DNA from: Aliivibrio finisterrensis
GTDB lineage: Bacteria > Pseudomonadota > Gammaproteobacteria > Enterobacterales > Vibrionaceae
DNA length: 64,000 nucleotides
Assembly (NCBI RefSeq): GCF_008933155.1
Contig: NZ_WBVP01000004.1
Span: forward strand, 225,839-289,838
Direction of reading: 5' to 3'
The position numbers and the translations under genes were made by a program. The notes under the pieces were generated by a model. That model saw only the letters and a program-made list of their open reading frames with translations, ran no database searches and had not been told where the DNA came from. Below, one piece after another: positions 40,182 through 50,879 of the stretch (position 1 is its first letter; each line of letters begins with the position of its first letter).

Positions 40182-41615
40182 TTATTTTTGTTCTTTTGTA
40201 CTATCCCAAATACCTTCTTCTAGCTGCGAGTGTAGCTCTGGATAATCTTTACTATCAAAGGTAGGTACTTTACCCGCTGCCAACTGCTTATTATAATCTT
40301 TAGCTAGCTTTATTACCGTGCCAGATAGTAATGAAATAGCGATTAAGTTAACAATAGCCATTAGTCCCATTGAAACATCAGCAAGTGCCCATACCGTTGG
40401 CAGTGAAGATAAAGCACCAAACATAACCATTCCCAATACAATGACACGGAATATACCAATACCTGCTTTGTGATTATGTTCTAGAAAAATCAAGTTTGTT
40501 TCCGCATACGAATAGTTTGCGATAATTGACGTAAATGCAAAGAAGAAAATCGCAATAGCAACAAAAATTCCGCCCCAGTCACCCACTTGACTCGTTAGAG
40601 CCAATTGAGTGAGCTCTATCCCTGTCACTTCACCATGTGGCACATATTCGCCAGACATTAAGATTATTGCGACGGTTGCAGAGCAAATAACAATCGTATC
40701 CATAAATACGCCAAGCATTTGAACATAACCTTGAGATGCTGGGTGCGGAGGATATGGTGTCGCTGAAGCTGCAGCATTAGGTGCCGAACCCATACCCGCC
40801 TCATTCGAGAACAAACCACGTTTAATGCCATTAATCATTGCTTGGGCAATCGCGTAGCCTAAACCACCGGCAGCGGCCTCTTGAAGACCAAACGCACTTT
40901 TGAAAATTAAAGCAATAACGCCTGGTAATTTTTCGATATTGGTTAGCATAATAAACAATGCTATTGCCAAATACGCCAAAGCCATAACTGGAACAACAAT
41001 TTCAGCGGTTCTTGCTATCGTTCTAAAGCCACCAAAAATAACAACCGCAGAGATAATAACAATCGCAATACCAACATAGAGAGGTTCCCAACCAAACGCC
41101 GTTTGCATTGCACCTACAATGGAGTTGGCTTGTACCGCATTAAAAACTAAACCAAACGCAATAATTAAAAAGATAGAGAATAAAACGCCCATCCAGCGCA
41201 TTCCCAATCCCTTCTCCATATAATAAGCAGGACCACCACGGTAGTTACCATCGTCATCTTTAGTTTTATATAATTGAGCTAATGTACTTTCTGCAAAGGA
41301 GGTTGCCATACCTAACATGGCAATTAACCACATCCAGAAAATGGCACCAGGGCCACCAGCAGTTAACGCCACAGCGACACCTGCCATATTACCAGTACCG
41401 ACACGGGCGGCTAGACTAGTACACAAGGCTTGAAATGATGAAATCCCAGATGGATCTGATTTTCTACTGTTTTTCAAAACCGAAAACATATGACCAAAAT
41501 GGCGGAATTGAATAAACCCTAAACGAACAGTAAAATAAATACCAATAGCGACTAATAAATAGACCAGTACTGAACCCCATAATAGGTCATTCAGTAAGTT
41601 AATAAGACTTGTCAC
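40182..41615 (-). CDS. Sodium:alanine symporter (AGCS family, YaaJ-like)
   Basis: Inner-membrane transporter of the alanine or glycine:cation symporter family. About ten hydrophobic helices are visible. The family signature GTGNMAGVAVALTAGGPGAIFWMW and the segment IKRGLFSNEAGMGSAPNAAA are intact. It has 477 residues. It precedes yaaA, as yaaJ and yaaA are neighbours in E. coli. The exact substrate (Ala, Gly or Gln) cannot be told from the sequence. Confidence 0.93.
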   Translation of the reverse strand: MTSLINLLNDLLWGSVLVYLLVAIGIYFTVRLGFIQFRHFGHMFSVLKNSRKSDPSGISSFQALCTSLAARVGTGNMAGVAVALTAGGPGAIFWMWLIAMLGMATSFAESTLAQLYKTKDDDGNYRGGPAYYMEKGLGMRWMGVLFSIFLIIAFGLVFNAVQANSIVGAMQTAFGWEPLYVGIAIVIISAVVIFGGFRTIARTAEIVVPVMALAYLAIALFIMLTNIEKLPGVIALIFKSAFGLQEAAAGGLGYAIAQAMINGIKRGLFSNEAGMGSAPNAAASATPYPPHPASQGYVQMLGVFMDTIVICSATVAIILMSGEYVPHGEVTGIELTQLALTSQVGDWGGIFVAIAIFFFAFTSIIANYSYAETNLIFLEHNHKAGIGIFRVIVLGMVMFGALSSLPTVWALADVSMGLMAIVNLIAISLLSGTVIKLAKDYNKQLAAGKVPTFDSKDYPELHSQLEEGIWDSTKEQK

Positions 41616-42364
41616 ACTTCCCTCTCAATTACGTCAATAATTTATGATTGCACACACTTATCACTATAAGTGCCCCTACTAATCTTCCTTGTTATTGTCG
41701 ATTATTTATTTGGTTATGATGAAGAGTTAACTCTGCACAGTGCAACTCTATTCAGTTATTAGCAGTAAATCTAAATATTTACTCATCCAATAAGATTAGC
41801 GGGCTGAATGATGCTCAGTATTTACTAAAAAATCAATAAAAAACAAATGTTGTAGTTATGACACTTTTTCTACAACCTTGGACTTGCCGTTCATTTTCAC
41901 AACATAAAAAATCATCCTATTGACATTTAAATCAATGCAAAAACATCAACAAATAATAATTCACGTTGTTTTCGTTATGAAAATACGCTTCCACAGCCAT
42001 AGAAAACAGTAAGATATCAACGTTGCTCATCCTCTCTATTTTTACTTAAGAAAATAATAAGCACCTCAACCCTTAGCAAGGTAATAGACTAAAAAACCAA
42101 TAAAAAAAAGAATCTACATTAACAAAAGTTAAACAAAAAAATATACTTTTATTCCGTATGGAATAGATTAATAAAAGGTTGTTAGGCGTTATTAATTAAA
42201 ATTAAAGTCATTTTAGTGACCGTTATCTCACAAAAATTTCATTAAAAAGAAACAAATGAGAAACAGTTCAAGGTCATAATCGACACTCTGTGATATTTAA
42301 TAACACACGATGGTAGATAACTTACTCTTTGTAATGATTCATTATTTTATAAAACGAGGTGCTT
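41616..42364. other. 749-bp AT-rich spacer
   Basis: No gene seen. It contains several small palindromes: CACTTAT/ATAAGTG (41655-41672) just before the symporter ATG, GTTGTAG/CTACAAC (41849-41876), and TATTCC/GGAATA (42150-42165). Each is long enough to be an operator or small hairpin but none matches a factor I can name. A TTGAC...ATCAA pair near 41.93 kb has a 6-bp gap rather than the 4-bp FNR gap. It probably holds the promoters of both divergent genes. Confidence 0.4.
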
Positions 42365-42544
42365 ATGGATGGGTACACATTAAATGATTTATTAGCTACA
42401 AAAACATCAACAACTAAAAAGAAGCCAAAAAAGCGTTTATGGCGAGAAATTGAAGCATTTCAAGATCGTCGTCAGCTATTACATGAATTAAGAGAACTCG
42501 ATCCTTCATTCAAAGGAAGCATTGATGAGGCTTTCTTCAAATAA
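42365..42544 (+). CDS. DUF3545 family small protein
   Basis: 59-residue basic protein: MDGYTLNDLL, a Lys-rich stretch TKKKPKKRLWREIEA and the ending RELRELDPSF. The pattern matches DUF3545 proteins common in Vibrionaceae and other marine gamma-proteobacteria; the function is unknown. GAGG stands 5 bp before ATG 42365, which is why this start is preferred over the GTG two codons upstream. It has a terminator of its own. Confidence 0.8.
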   Translation: MDGYTLNDLLATKTSTTKKKPKKRLWREIEAFQDRRQLLHELRELDPSFKGSIDEAFFK

Positions 42545-42565
42545 GACATCACATTAAATCACTAA

Positions 42566-42596
42566 ACAAAAAGGAGAGTACGGAACTCTCCTTTTT
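42566..42596. terminator. Terminator between DUF3545 and hemerythrin-like genes
   Basis: AAGGAGAGT (42571-42579) / ACTCTCCTT (42585-42593), loop of 5 nt, with A-run before and T-run after; serves convergent genes. Confidence 0.9.
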
Positions 42597-42610
42597 AATT
42601 GACAACAAAC

Positions 42611-43138
42611 CTATCTTACCTTTTCAGCAAGCACTAAATAACGTTTATCAATTATGTTACCAAATACGGGATCTTCTTCTTCAATCCAACTCCTTTCTAA
42701 TTCCTCCCAATCGTTGGTGGTCAGGTGTGCTTTAAGAAAAGGTAAGATCTCTTTTTCTTCGAGTTCAAGGTGTTGTCGTACTCGAGAGGTAAATGCTTTT
42801 AAGTGCTCTTTAAAAATATCCTTGGGAACAATCGCATCATTTAAAATCATCTCAATCGTTATCGAGAAGGCTTCAGTGCTGTCTGATAATGTGTGATGCT
42901 CTTGCAGTAAGTTATCTAACCCTTCATGCTCACCATAATGATCAATATAATATTGATATATCATGTCCTCCTTAGGGTGATGCATCTTCTCTGCGACAGA
43001 CGACAGATAACTAACACTTTCTCGGATCACATTATAATTAACGCTCTTTTCATCTTCTAGCCGAGACAGCTTACTCTCTAATAACTGAATGATACGATTA
43101 ATATACCCATGCTCTTTATATATGCTTTCTATCAGCAT
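42611..43138 (-). CDS. Hemerythrin-like HHE-domain protein
   Basis: 175-residue cytoplasmic four-helix protein with the HHE metal-binding pattern: EHGYINRIIQLLE, KMHHPKEDMIYQYY, LQEHHTLSD and VRQHLELEEKEILPFL. Such proteins may bind a di-iron centre for oxygen, NO or redox sensing or for iron handling; the role here is not known. ATG 43138 is chosen because AGGGAGG stands just before it; the frame extending to 43177 runs into the repeat element. The repeat's right-hand copy begins 34 bp upstream, so the element may supply or shape the promoter. Confidence 0.82.
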   Translation of the reverse strand: MLIESIYKEHGYINRIIQLLESKLSRLEDEKSVNYNVIRESVSYLSSVAEKMHHPKEDMIYQYYIDHYGEHEGLDNLLQEHHTLSDSTEAFSITIEMILNDAIVPKDIFKEHLKAFTSRVRQHLELEEKEILPFLKAHLTTNDWEELERSWIEEEDPVFGNIIDKRYLVLAEKVR

Positions 43139-43171
43139 CCTTTCCTCCCTACAGTCTCTTAATTTATTTAA

Positions 43172-43331
43172 TACCATTCTGGATAAGTAGTTGTTCAGAT
43201 AATTGCGTAGGAAAAATCGATTAGATCAAGGCATAAATTACAGTAACTAGTGGATCTAATTACAAAATTTATAACACAGATATAATCGATTTTAACAAGC
43301 AAGAATGATCAAATACTTATGTAGATTGGTA
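43172..43331. mobile_element. 160-bp self-complementary MITE-like element, copy 2
   Basis: Same orientation and length as 16697-16856, about 95% identical. Ends: left TACCATTCTGGATAAGTA, right complement TACCAATCTACATAAGTA (15 of 18 match). Inner arms AAAATCGATTA and TAATCGATTTT extend the self-complementarity, leaving a short middle part. No ORF inside. Flanked by AT-rich sequence with A before ATACC and A after GGTAT; a clear target duplication was not seen. It lies between ung and the hemerythrin-like gene, in the latter's upstream region. Confidence 0.82.
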
Positions 43332-43399
43332 TAAGATAACTTAAGTGTATATCACTGAGATAAGAGCACAGGATTTAGTTCAAAATTTATACAGCAAAC

Positions 43400-44068
43400 T
43401 TATGAAACTGAATGCCAATTGATCTCTGCTAACTTTTTCGATTTAAGTAATTCATTCACTTTTGAGAAATGTTTACAACCAAAAAAACCACGATGAGCTG
43501 ACAACGGAGAGGGATGAGGTGCTTTTAAAATAGAGTGGCGTTCCTTATCTATATTCCCACCTTTCTTTTGAGCATGAGCTCCCCATAATAAGAAGATTAC
43601 ACCTTCTCTATGTAAGTTCAGCTGCTCTATGATGCTATCTGTGAATGTTTCCCAGCCAAACTTAGCGTGAGAGTGCGCCTTGCTTTCTTCAACGGTTAAT
43701 ACTGTATTTAACAATAATACGCCTTGCTTAGCCCAACTCTCCAAGTAGCCATGTTCAGGAATAGTAAAATCACTAATATCTTCGGCTAATTCTTTATACA
43801 TATTACGCAATGAAGGCGGCGTTTTTATCCCAGGCAATACAGAGAAAGAAAGACCATGTGCTTGCCCTTTACCATGATATGGATCTTGGCCCAGAATCAC
43901 GACTTTAACCTCATTAAAAGCAGTTAAGTCAAAGGCAGTAAAAATATCTTTTTCTTGTGGGAAAACATTTTTGCCAAGCGCTCGCTCTCTATCAATCTTT
44001 GCCATCATAGATTGGTAGTAGGTTTTTTCTTTTTCAGCCGATAAAACCGAATTCCAGGTCACTGTCAT
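43400..44068 (-). CDS. ung: Uracil-DNA glycosylase
   Basis: Removes uracil from DNA at the start of base excision repair. The family 1 motifs GQDPYHG (Asp62) and [10 protein letters not shown] (His185) are intact. It has 222 residues. It overlaps the nfo stop by one base (TAATG), pairing a glycosylase with the endonuclease that acts on the abasic site it creates; this is a functional two-gene operon not found in E. coli. Confidence 0.97.
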   Translation of the reverse strand: MTVTWNSVLSAEKEKTYYQSMMAKIDRERALGKNVFPQEKDIFTAFDLTAFNEVKVVILGQDPYHGKGQAHGLSFSVLPGIKTPPSLRNMYKELAEDISDFTIPEHGYLESWAKQGVLLLNTVLTVEESKAHSHAKFGWETFTDSIIEQLNLHREGVIFLLWGAHAQKKGGNIDKERHSILKAPHPSPLSAHRGFFGCKHFSKVNELLKSKKLAEINWHSVS

Positions 44069-44916
44069 TATGCCTTCTCGCTCAGTTTTCTTAATTGAGA
44101 TATTTCATCTTTCCAAATTTCAGGATCAATTGTTTCTAATATAAGGGGGATATTATTGAATCGTTCATCTTGCATGATGTATTCAAAACAATCCCACCCG
44201 ATAGTTCCTTGCCCTAAAGAATGGTGACGATCTACACGGCTGCCTAACTCAATTTTTGCATCGTTAATATGCATACCACGTAAATATTGAAAACCAACAA
44301 TTCGCTCAAATTCAGCAAAGGTATGATCGCAAGCTTCTTTCGATCCTAAGTCATAACCTGCCGCAAAGGTGTGACAAGTATCAAGACAAATCCCTACTCG
44401 TGTTTTATCTTCAACCAGATCGATTATTTGAGCTAAATGTTCAAATTTCCATCCTAGGTTTGTACCTTGACCTGCCGTATTTTCAATAACAGCAATCACA
44501 TCAGGAACCGCTTGATGAGCTAAATTAATTGACTCAGAAATCAAAGCTAAACACTCATCTTCTGAAATTTTCTTTAAATGGCTTCCTGGGTGGAAATTTA
44601 ATAACGTTAAACCAAGCTGATTACAGCGCTCCATCTCATCAATAAATGCCGCTCGAGATTTTTCTAACTTATCTTCTTCTGGAGCACCTAAATTAATAAG
44701 ATAAGAGTCATGTGGTAAAATTTGATCACTTGAAAAACCAAAGCGCTTACAGTTTGCTTTAAAATCAGAGATAACTTTTCTTGTTAGTGGCTTGGCTGCC
44801 CATTGACGTTGATTCTTAGTGAATAGTGCGAATGCATTTGCTCCTATTTGATAGGCTCTCTTCGGTGCTTGATCAACCCCGCCGGCCGCAGATACGTGAG
44901 CTCCAATATATTTCAT
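44068..44916 (-). CDS. nfo: Endonuclease IV
   Basis: Zinc-dependent AP endonuclease that cuts 5' to abasic sites. The TIM-barrel protein shows the metal-binding motifs VSAAGG at the N-terminus, [21 protein letters not shown] and [22 protein letters not shown]. It has 282 residues (E. coli 285). It is upstream of and coupled to ung. Confidence 0.97.
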   Translation of the reverse strand: MKYIGAHVSAAGGVDQAPKRAYQIGANAFALFTKNQRQWAAKPLTRKVISDFKANCKRFGFSSDQILPHDSYLINLGAPEEDKLEKSRAAFIDEMERCNQLGLTLLNFHPGSHLKKISEDECLALISESINLAHQAVPDVIAVIENTAGQGTNLGWKFEHLAQIIDLVEDKTRVGICLDTCHTFAAGYDLGSKEACDHTFAEFERIVGFQYLRGMHINDAKIELGSRVDRHHSLGQGTIGWDCFEYIMQDERFNNIPLILETIDPEIWKDEISQLRKLSEKA

Positions 44917-45278
44917 CTCTGTACTTTCCTTTCAAAATTAACGTCGTCACTATTATTACGGTAAACACTTTATTTGTCAGTATTTCTATCATCTTACTAA
45001 AATTGAACCTTTATTTTGGCACCAACATAAAAAACCATTTTGTAGTAATATTACAACAAAACAAAGGTATAACAATAAAGTGGTAGGCTGCATTTTTCGT
45101 GCTACAGACTAGCTATATGGTGCTTTATTGATTTAGAGCAAGGTTTATAAGATGAATTAATTATCACTTTTTGTAGTTTTTTGACCTATATCAATATACA
45201 AAGTAAGGGTATCATGTATATAATGTGACCCATAAGATATTTACAAAATAACCACAAAGTGGACTAGGAGAAAGTAAA
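44917..45278. other. nfo-grcA divergent spacer
   Basis: 362 bp without a gene. It holds an FNR-like box and a TATAAT upstream of grcA (separate entry); the rest is AT-rich with no repeat or RNA signature. Confidence 0.6.
45181..45224 (+). promoter_or_regulatory. FNR-like box and -10 of grcA
   Basis: TTGACCTATATCAA (45181-45194) differs from the FNR consensus TTGAT-N4-ATCAA by one base. A TATAAT lies at 45219-45224, which puts the box centre about 41-43 bp before the expected transcription start, the class II activator position. E. coli grcA (yfiD) is FNR-activated under low oxygen. Confidence 0.7.
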
Positions 45279-45656
45279 ATGATCACAGGTATCCAAATTA
45301 CTAAAGCTGCAAATGACGATCTTCTTAACTCTATCTGGCTACTAGATAGCGAGAAAAACGAAGCACGTTGTGTTGTTGCAACAGCAGGTTTTGAAGCAGA
45401 TCAAGTAATTGCAGCAAACGAGCTAGGCGAATACGAAAGCCGTGACGTTGCAATTGAAAAAGCACCAAAAATCGAAGGTGGTCAGCACCTAAATGTGAAC
45501 GTTCTACAACGTGATACATTAGAAGATGCTGTTAAACACCCAGAGAACTACCCACAACTGACTATCCGTGTTTCTGGTTATGCTGTGCGTTTTAACTCTC
45601 TAACTACTGAACAACAAAAAGACGTTATCGCACGTACATTCACTGAAACTCTATAA
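45279..45656 (+). CDS. grcA: Autonomous glycyl radical cofactor GrcA (YfiD)
   Basis: Spare glycyl-radical domain that repairs oxygen-cleaved pyruvate formate-lyase. Its C-terminus matches Pfl[16 protein letters not shown], with the radical site at Gly100. It has 125 residues. A strong ribosome site AGGAG lies before the ATG, and the upstream FNR-like box fits anaerobic induction. A bidirectional terminator follows. Confidence 0.96.
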   Translation: MITGIQITKAANDDLLNSIWLLDSEKNEARCVVATAGFEADQVIAANELGEYESRDVAIEKAPKIEGGQHLNVNVLQRDTLEDAVKHPENYPQLTIRVSGYAVRFNSLTTEQQKDVIARTFTETL

Positions 45657-45680
45657 TTTTAGAGTGAATTGAATTCAATA

Positions 45681-45713
45681 AAAACGGCACTCATTGCTCA
45701 TGAGTGCCGTTTT
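45681..45713. terminator. Bidirectional terminator between grcA and thrC
   Basis: AAAACGGCACTCA (45681-45693) / TGAGTGCCGTTTT (45701-45713), 13-bp perfect stem with 7-nt loop; T-runs on both strands, between convergent genes. Confidence 0.93.
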
Positions 45714-45780
45714 TTTATGCGTAAAAAGCACATCAATTAATTATGATGTGCTATTTGAGTTTTATTATTAATACTTTTGG

Positions 45781-47064
45781 TTACTGTACTTTACGAAGTA
45801 CTGCTTTTAATGCATCAAAATCGTTAGCAAGATCTTCAGATAACAGCTCCATTGCATTATGTTTAGCTAATGGTGCAGGCAGTTCAAGATCACCACCTAA
45901 GATATCATCGACGACTTCTTTAAATTTCGCAGGATGTGCTGTACATAAGAAAAGCCCGGTTTCACCGTCATTAAGTTGCTCTTCAAGAATGCGATAAGCA
46001 ATGGCACCATGTGGCTCACATAAATACCCTTCAGCATTCATTGCTTTTAGCGTTTCAGCACTTTGCTCATCCGTCACTGCACCTTTACCAAGCGTTTCTA
46101 AGCCCCAACCTAAACGCTGACATAGCTCTTCAATTCGAGGCCAGTTGTTTGGTTGGCTCACATCCATTGCATTGGAAATCGTTGGGATCGTCGTTTTTGG
46201 CTCCCACTTACCAGTTTCAAGGTAGCGCGGTACGGTGTCATTAACATTAGTTGCAGCAATAAAGCGCTTAACTGGTAAGCCTAATGATTTAGCTAACAGG
46301 CCTGCGGTTAAATTACCAAAATTACCGCTTGGTACTGAGATAACGACATCACTACGTTTTTCTTTTGGCAGTTGAGATACCGCTTCAAAGTAGTAACAAA
46401 TTTGCGCCATTAGTCGGCTGATATTAATTGAGTTTGCTGAATTCAGTCCAACTTCTTTACGTAGCTCAGCGTCATCAAACGATTGTTTAACTAATGCCTG
46501 ACAGTCATCAAAGTCACCATCAACGGCAACGGTATGAATATTCTTGCCTAGTGTACAAAATAACTTTTCTTGCAGCGGGCTGATCTTTCCTTTTGGATAA
46601 AGGATAACGACTTTAATGTTATCCATACCATAGAATGCATGAGCAACGGCTGCACCAGTATCACCTGATGTCGCCGTTAGAATCGTAATTTGTTCATTGC
46701 CTTCGGTCACCGCAGCTAAAGATTGCGCCATAAAACGACCACCAAAATCTTTAAACGCTAATGTCGGGCCATGAAATAATTCAAGCGCATAAACGCCCTC
46801 TTTTACAGCATGGATTGGCGCTGGGAATTGAAACGCATTTTCGACCATACTTTTCACTGTATCTTGTGATAATTCCTCACCAATAAACGCAGATAAAATC
46901 TTAGTGCTACGAGGAATAAAATCTTCAGCTAGAAGCGCATCAACATCATCAAACTTAGGCAATTCTGATGGAAAAAATAGTCCTTGATTACGACCTAAAC
47001 CTTGACGAACAGCTTGACCAAAAGAGACCTGTTCATCATTTTCTTTTATGTTATACAGCTTCAT
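45781..47064 (-). CDS. thrC: Threonine synthase
   Basis: PLP enzyme that converts O-phosphohomoserine to threonine. PLP lysine is K105 in [15 protein letters not shown]; the glycine-rich phosphate loop follows as VPSGNFGN. It has 427 residues, the length of the E. coli-type enzyme. It overlaps thrB by 4 bp (ATGA). Last gene of thrLABC. Confidence 0.97.
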   Translation of the reverse strand: MKLYNIKENDEQVSFGQAVRQGLGRNQGLFFPSELPKFDDVDALLAEDFIPRSTKILSAFIGEELSQDTVKSMVENAFQFPAPIHAVKEGVYALELFHGPTLAFKDFGGRFMAQSLAAVTEGNEQITILTATSGDTGAAVAHAFYGMDNIKVVILYPKGKISPLQEKLFCTLGKNIHTVAVDGDFDDCQALVKQSFDDAELRKEVGLNSANSINISRLMAQICYYFEAVSQLPKEKRSDVVISVPSGNFGNLTAGLLAKSLGLPVKRFIAATNVNDTVPRYLETGKWEPKTTIPTISNAMDVSQPNNWPRIEELCQRLGWGLETLGKGAVTDEQSAETLKAMNAEGYLCEPHGAIAYRILEEQLNDGETGLFLCTAHPAKFKEVVDDILGGDLELPAPLAKHNAMELLSEDLANDFDALKAVLRKVQ

Positions 47065-48017
47065 AGTTTACTTCCTGTTACTTGTGAGCCTTGCTTATCC
47101 AAACGACAAACATGGACAAATCCTTCATCATTTTGTACGTAGTTTTCTTGTAGCCAACGAGATACTCGCTCAGCGACGTCTTTATCTTTACAGATGCTAA
47201 ACAGCGTTGGACCAGAACCTGAGATCCCAGTTGTCAGCGCTCCTGCTGAGGCTGCATATTCACGCGCTTTCGCAAAGTTAGGTAATAAGCGTTCACGATA
47301 GGGTTCAGCCACCACATCTTTAATCATTTTCGCAGCTAATTCAGGCTGCTTTGAATAACATGCATGAATAAAACCGGCTAAATTACGACCATGTGCTATC
47401 ACATCTTGACGGCGGTATTGAGAAGGTAAAATCTCACGCGCTTCTGCTGTTGATACTTTAATTCCTGGGTATGCCATCACCCAATACCATTCATCAAAAC
47501 ACGGAACTTCTTGGCTAATAATACCTAACTCTTCAACCATTAATTGCAGGCCACCAAGATAACAAGGAGCAACATTATCATAATGAATACCACCTGATAT
47601 CTGCCCTTCCATCTCCCCCATTAATGCCAACACTTCCATGTCTGTTAATGGCTTATCATGAAATAAATTCAACGCATCTAATGCGGCTACAATCGAACAG
47701 GCGCTAGAACCAAGCCCAGAGCCAATTGGCATGTTCTTCTCAAGTACCATATGAATCGGTTTAAGTTCAGTGCCTTTTTTTACAAGCTCTCTTGCAAATA
47801 CACGCCAGCAATCATAAACAATATTTTCTTTTGGGTTCTCCGGTAACTTATCTACAAAGCTACCTGCGGTTGCTAAAGTGAAAGCTTCGGTTCCTAATTC
47901 AACTAAAACACGATCACCCAGTAATGTGCCATCAATAGGAGAAACGGCGGCACCTAATACATCAAAGCCTACACTTACATTACCAATTGATGCTGGAGCA
48001 TAAACAACAACACTCAT
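47061..48017 (-). CDS. thrB: Homoserine kinase
   Basis: GHMP-family kinase that phosphorylates homoserine. The N-terminal [13 protein letters not shown] and the ATP loop [12 protein letters not shown] are intact, with [13 protein letters not shown] in the C-terminal half. It has 318 residues. It starts just after thrA (1-bp gap) and overlaps thrC, so the three genes are translated as a block. Confidence 0.97.
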   Translation of the reverse strand: MSVVVYAPASIGNVSVGFDVLGAAVSPIDGTLLGDRVLVELGTEAFTLATAGSFVDKLPENPKENIVYDCWRVFARELVKKGTELKPIHMVLEKNMPIGSGLGSSACSIVAALDALNLFHDKPLTDMEVLALMGEMEGQISGGIHYDNVAPCYLGGLQLMVEELGIISQEVPCFDEWYWVMAYPGIKVSTAEAREILPSQYRRQDVIAHGRNLAGFIHACYSKQPELAAKMIKDVVAEPYRERLLPNFAKAREYAASAGALTTGISGSGPTLFSICKDKDVAERVSRWLQENYVQNDEGFVHVCRLDKQGSQVTGSKL

Positions 48018-48018
48018 T

Positions 48019-50478
48019 TTATACTCCTAATTTCCAACCAAGCGTACGCATTAAATCAGAGAACACGCCAGCAGCGGTTACTTCGGTTCCTGCGCCATAA
48101 CCACGTAATACTAATGGAATTGGTTGGTAATAGCGGCTATAAAAAGCCAACGCATTCTCACCATCCTTGATTTTAAACATAGGATCATCACCATCAACAG
48201 CAGCAATACGTACCTTACATTTACCTTCTAGAATTTCACCAACATAGCGCAATACTTTACCTTCTGCTGCCGCTTTTGCTGACTCTTGAGCAAAATAAGC
48301 ATCCGCTTCAGGAAGGCGAGCCATAAACTCATCAACTGTGCCAGAATCATCAAAACCTGGTGGCAGAGCTTGCTCAACTTCTACATCATCTAGCTCTATT
48401 TCAAGGCCGGATTCACGAGCAAGAATAAGCAACTTACGAGCGACATCCATACCTGAAAGATCATCACGAGGGTCAGGTTCAGTAAAGCCGTTTTGTTTTG
48501 CAACATTTGTTGCTTCGCTTAACGACATTCCTTCATCTAGCTTACCGAAGATATAAGATAAAGAGCCGGATAAAATACCATTGAACTTTTCAAGCTCATC
48601 ACCTGCTGCAATGAGATTTTGCAAGTTCTCAATAACAGGTAGACCAGCACCTACTGTTGTTTCATACATAAATTTACGACGAGTACCGCGCGCTGCATTA
48701 CGTAATTGATGGTAATACGCCATTGAGTCGGTATTGGCTTTTTTATTTGGCGTAATAACATGGAAACCAGCGGATAAGAAATCAACATACTGAGCTGCAA
48801 TTCCATGGTCAGAAGTACAATCGACAATCACAGGGTTAATAATATGGTTACGTTGCACCAAAGCAATCAATCGAGCTAAACTAAATTCTTCTGACGTATT
48901 ACTCATACGATCACGCCAAGTATCTAGCGGAATACCTTTACTATCAAGCAATAAACCACGGCTATTTGCTAAACCGCAAACACGGATTTCAATGCCTTTC
49001 TCTGCAAGTTTTGGCTGCTGACGCTTAATTTGATCGACAAGTTCGCCACCAACACCACCAACACCAACAACAAACACATCTAAAAAATGCTTACTGTTAA
49101 ATAAGTTCTCATGGCAGGCTTTAATTGATTCAGATATTTTATCTTCTGGAATAACAGCTGAAATAGCTCGCTCTGAAGAACCTTGTGCAATGGCAATAAT
49201 ATTAACGTTTACTTCAGTTAAAGAAGTAAAAAATTGAGATGCGACACCTTTAGATGTACGCATACCATCACCAACTAAGGTAACAATTGCTACGTTATCA
49301 GTGAATTCTACCGGCTCTAGTAAGCCATCTTTTAATTCAAGTTCAAACGCTTCTCTTAATACTTGCTCAGCCTTACATTTGTCTTCAGCTTCAATACAGA
49401 AACTGATGCTGTACTCTGAAGAGGATTGTGTAATAAGAACAATGGAGATACCAGAAGTAGACATCGCACCAAATACACGACTTGCCATGCCAACCATGCC
49501 CTTCATTCCCGGACCGCTAACATTAACCATTGTTAAGTTGTTTAGTGTTGTAATTCCTTTAATCGCAAGATTATCTTCGCCAGTATCCTGTCCAATTAAA
49601 GTACCAGGGCCTTGAGGGTTAAAACTATTTTTAATCAAACAAGGAATATGGAATTGCGCGATAGGCGCGATTGTTTTTGGATGCAGAACAGAGGCTCCAA
49701 AATAAGAGAGTTCCATTGCTTCTTGATAGCTTAATGATTTTAATAAACGTGCATCATCAACTAATCGAGGGTCACAATTATAGACACCGTCAACATCGGT
49801 CCAGATCTCACAACATTCAGCACGAAGACAGGCTGCAAGTACAGCTGCAGAATAATCTGAACCATTACGACCCAGAGTAACTAATTCCCCTTTTGCATTA
49901 CCCGCAGTAAAACCCGGCATAATGTTTACATGCCCAGAAGGCAAAGGTTCATTTTTAAAGTTGAGCGTTGAGATATCAACATCAACAGCACCTTCAAGAA
50001 AATCACCGCGAGCATATAGATATTTAACAGGGTCAATCAGACTTGCAGGTTGGCCTTTGGCCTCAAGCACCGCTTTCATTGTTACAATAGAAATGCGCTC
50101 GCCTTTACTGATAATTTTTGCGTATACGTTATCTGGACACATACCTAATAAGGTGATCCCATGGACGTATTGACGAAGTTGAGAAAGAGAGTCTTTTAGC
50201 TTGTTTTCAAGCGTTTTAAGATCAACTTGCGGAAGAGCGTTAGAAATACCATCAAATAACTGAATAAACGTAGATTCTAGCTCTGTAATCTGTAATTCTG
50301 CTTCTCCATTGCTAAGAACATTATCTACTACAGAAACTAATTTATTAGTCACTTTTCCTGGAGCTGATAACACAACTGAAACGTCTTGCTGTTGTGCATT
50401 ATTGGCAATAATATCTGCGGCACGTAAAAAACGATCTGCATCGGCTAATGACGAACCACCAAACTTTAATACTCGCAT
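48019..50478 (-). CDS. thrA: Bifunctional aspartokinase I / homoserine dehydrogenase I
   Basis: Two-domain enzyme for the first and third steps of threonine synthesis. The aspartokinase domain (about 1-290) starts [13 protein letters not shown]; regulatory ACT-type domains that bind threonine follow (about 310-460); the homoserine dehydrogenase domain begins with the NAD motif [14 protein letters not shown] and contains [17 protein letters not shown]. It has 819 residues (E. coli 820). The thrL leader is upstream. Confidence 0.98.
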   Translation of the reverse strand: MRVLKFGGSSLADADRFLRAADIIANNAQQQDVSVVLSAPGKVTNKLVSVVDNVLSNGEAELQITELESTFIQLFDGISNALPQVDLKTLENKLKDSLSQLRQYVHGITLLGMCPDNVYAKIISKGERISIVTMKAVLEAKGQPASLIDPVKYLYARGDFLEGAVDVDISTLNFKNEPLPSGHVNIMPGFTAGNAKGELVTLGRNGSDYSAAVLAACLRAECCEIWTDVDGVYNCDPRLVDDARLLKSLSYQEAMELSYFGASVLHPKTIAPIAQFHIPCLIKNSFNPQGPGTLIGQDTGEDNLAIKGITTLNNLTMVNVSGPGMKGMVGMASRVFGAMSTSGISIVLITQSSSEYSISFCIEAEDKCKAEQVLREAFELELKDGLLEPVEFTDNVAIVTLVGDGMRTSKGVASQFFTSLTEVNVNIIAIAQGSSERAISAVIPEDKISESIKACHENLFNSKHFLDVFVVGVGGVGGELVDQIKRQQPKLAEKGIEIRVCGLANSRGLLLDSKGIPLDTWRDRMSNTSEEFSLARLIALVQRNHIINPVIVDCTSDHGIAAQYVDFLSAGFHVITPNKKANTDSMAYYHQLRNAARGTRRKFMYETTVGAGLPVIENLQNLIAAGDELEKFNGILSGSLSYIFGKLDEGMSLSEATNVAKQNGFTEPDPRDDLSGMDVARKLLILARESGLEIELDDVEVEQALPPGFDDSGTVDEFMARLPEADAYFAQESAKAAAEGKVLRYVGEILEGKCKVRIAAVDGDDPMFKIKDGENALAFYSRYYQPIPLVLRGYGAGTEVTAAGVFSDLMRTLGWKLGV

Positions 50479-50589
50479 TTCTATCCTCCCTAAAAACGAG
50501 TGTTACTGCAGTATCCTTACTGCTCTTAGCATAATAACCTTTTCGGTCAATAATGAAAGAATACAGTTAAGAATTAGTAACGAAATTGC

Positions 50590-50621
50590 AAAAAAAAACC
50601 CGCTCTGAAAATCAGGGCGGG
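50590..50621 (-). promoter_or_regulatory. thr operon attenuator terminator
   Basis: Minus strand: CCCGCCCTGA / TCAGAGCGGG (one mismatch) with a short T-rich loop, followed by nine T. It lies between the leader peptide stop and thrA, the position of the classical attenuator. Confidence 0.88.
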
Positions 50622-50643
50622 CTTTTTAAAATACTTACGCGTA

Positions 50644-50712
50644 TCAACCCACCCCAGCAACCATGGTGCCGGTAATTGTTGTGGTAATAATCATTGAGCT
50701 GATAGTAAACAT
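50644..50712 (-). CDS. thrL: thr operon leader peptide
   Basis: A 22-codon reading frame with 6 Thr and 4 Ile codons, including ITTTITGT, ends just before the attenuator hairpin. Ribosome stalling at Thr/Ile codons when charged tRNAs are scarce would prevent the terminator from forming, as in E. coli. A start at the internal ATG 50694 (16 residues) would keep most of the Thr codons. The ribosome site is weak. Confidence 0.85.
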   Translation of the reverse strand: MFTISSMIITTTITGTMVAGVG

Positions 50713-50746
50713 ATTATAAAAACTCTGAAATAAATGATTGCGATAT

Positions 50747-50775
50747 ACCATAACTACCTTACTTTCTGCTTACAA
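50747..50775 (-). promoter_or_regulatory. Candidate thr operon promoter
   Basis: Minus strand: TTGTAA, 17 nt, TATGGT. Each element matches the sigma-70 consensus at 4 of 6 positions, and the start would be about 28 bp before the thrL ATG. A perfect TATAAT directly before that ATG has no good -35. Confidence 0.45.
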
Positions 50776-50879
50776 GTCAACCAAAAGTTTACTCATTCAT
50801 TTAACAAAAGAAGAATATATCGCCTCAAGTTATTGAGTATTAAATATAAAATAAAATTTTATAGATTTAACTTCTGCAA

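Noticed and set aside
41925..41945. FNR box before the alanine symporter
   Set aside because: Half-sites TTGAC and ATCAA are 6 bp apart instead of 4.
43139..43177. Upstream extension of the hemerythrin-like gene
   Set aside because: It runs into the repeat element and ignores the strong AGGGAGG site ahead of ATG 43138.
44826..45086. Plus-strand 86-codon frame overlapping the start of nfo
   Set aside because: Its first third is antisense to nfo and the rest is AT-rich low-complexity sequence without a ribosome site.
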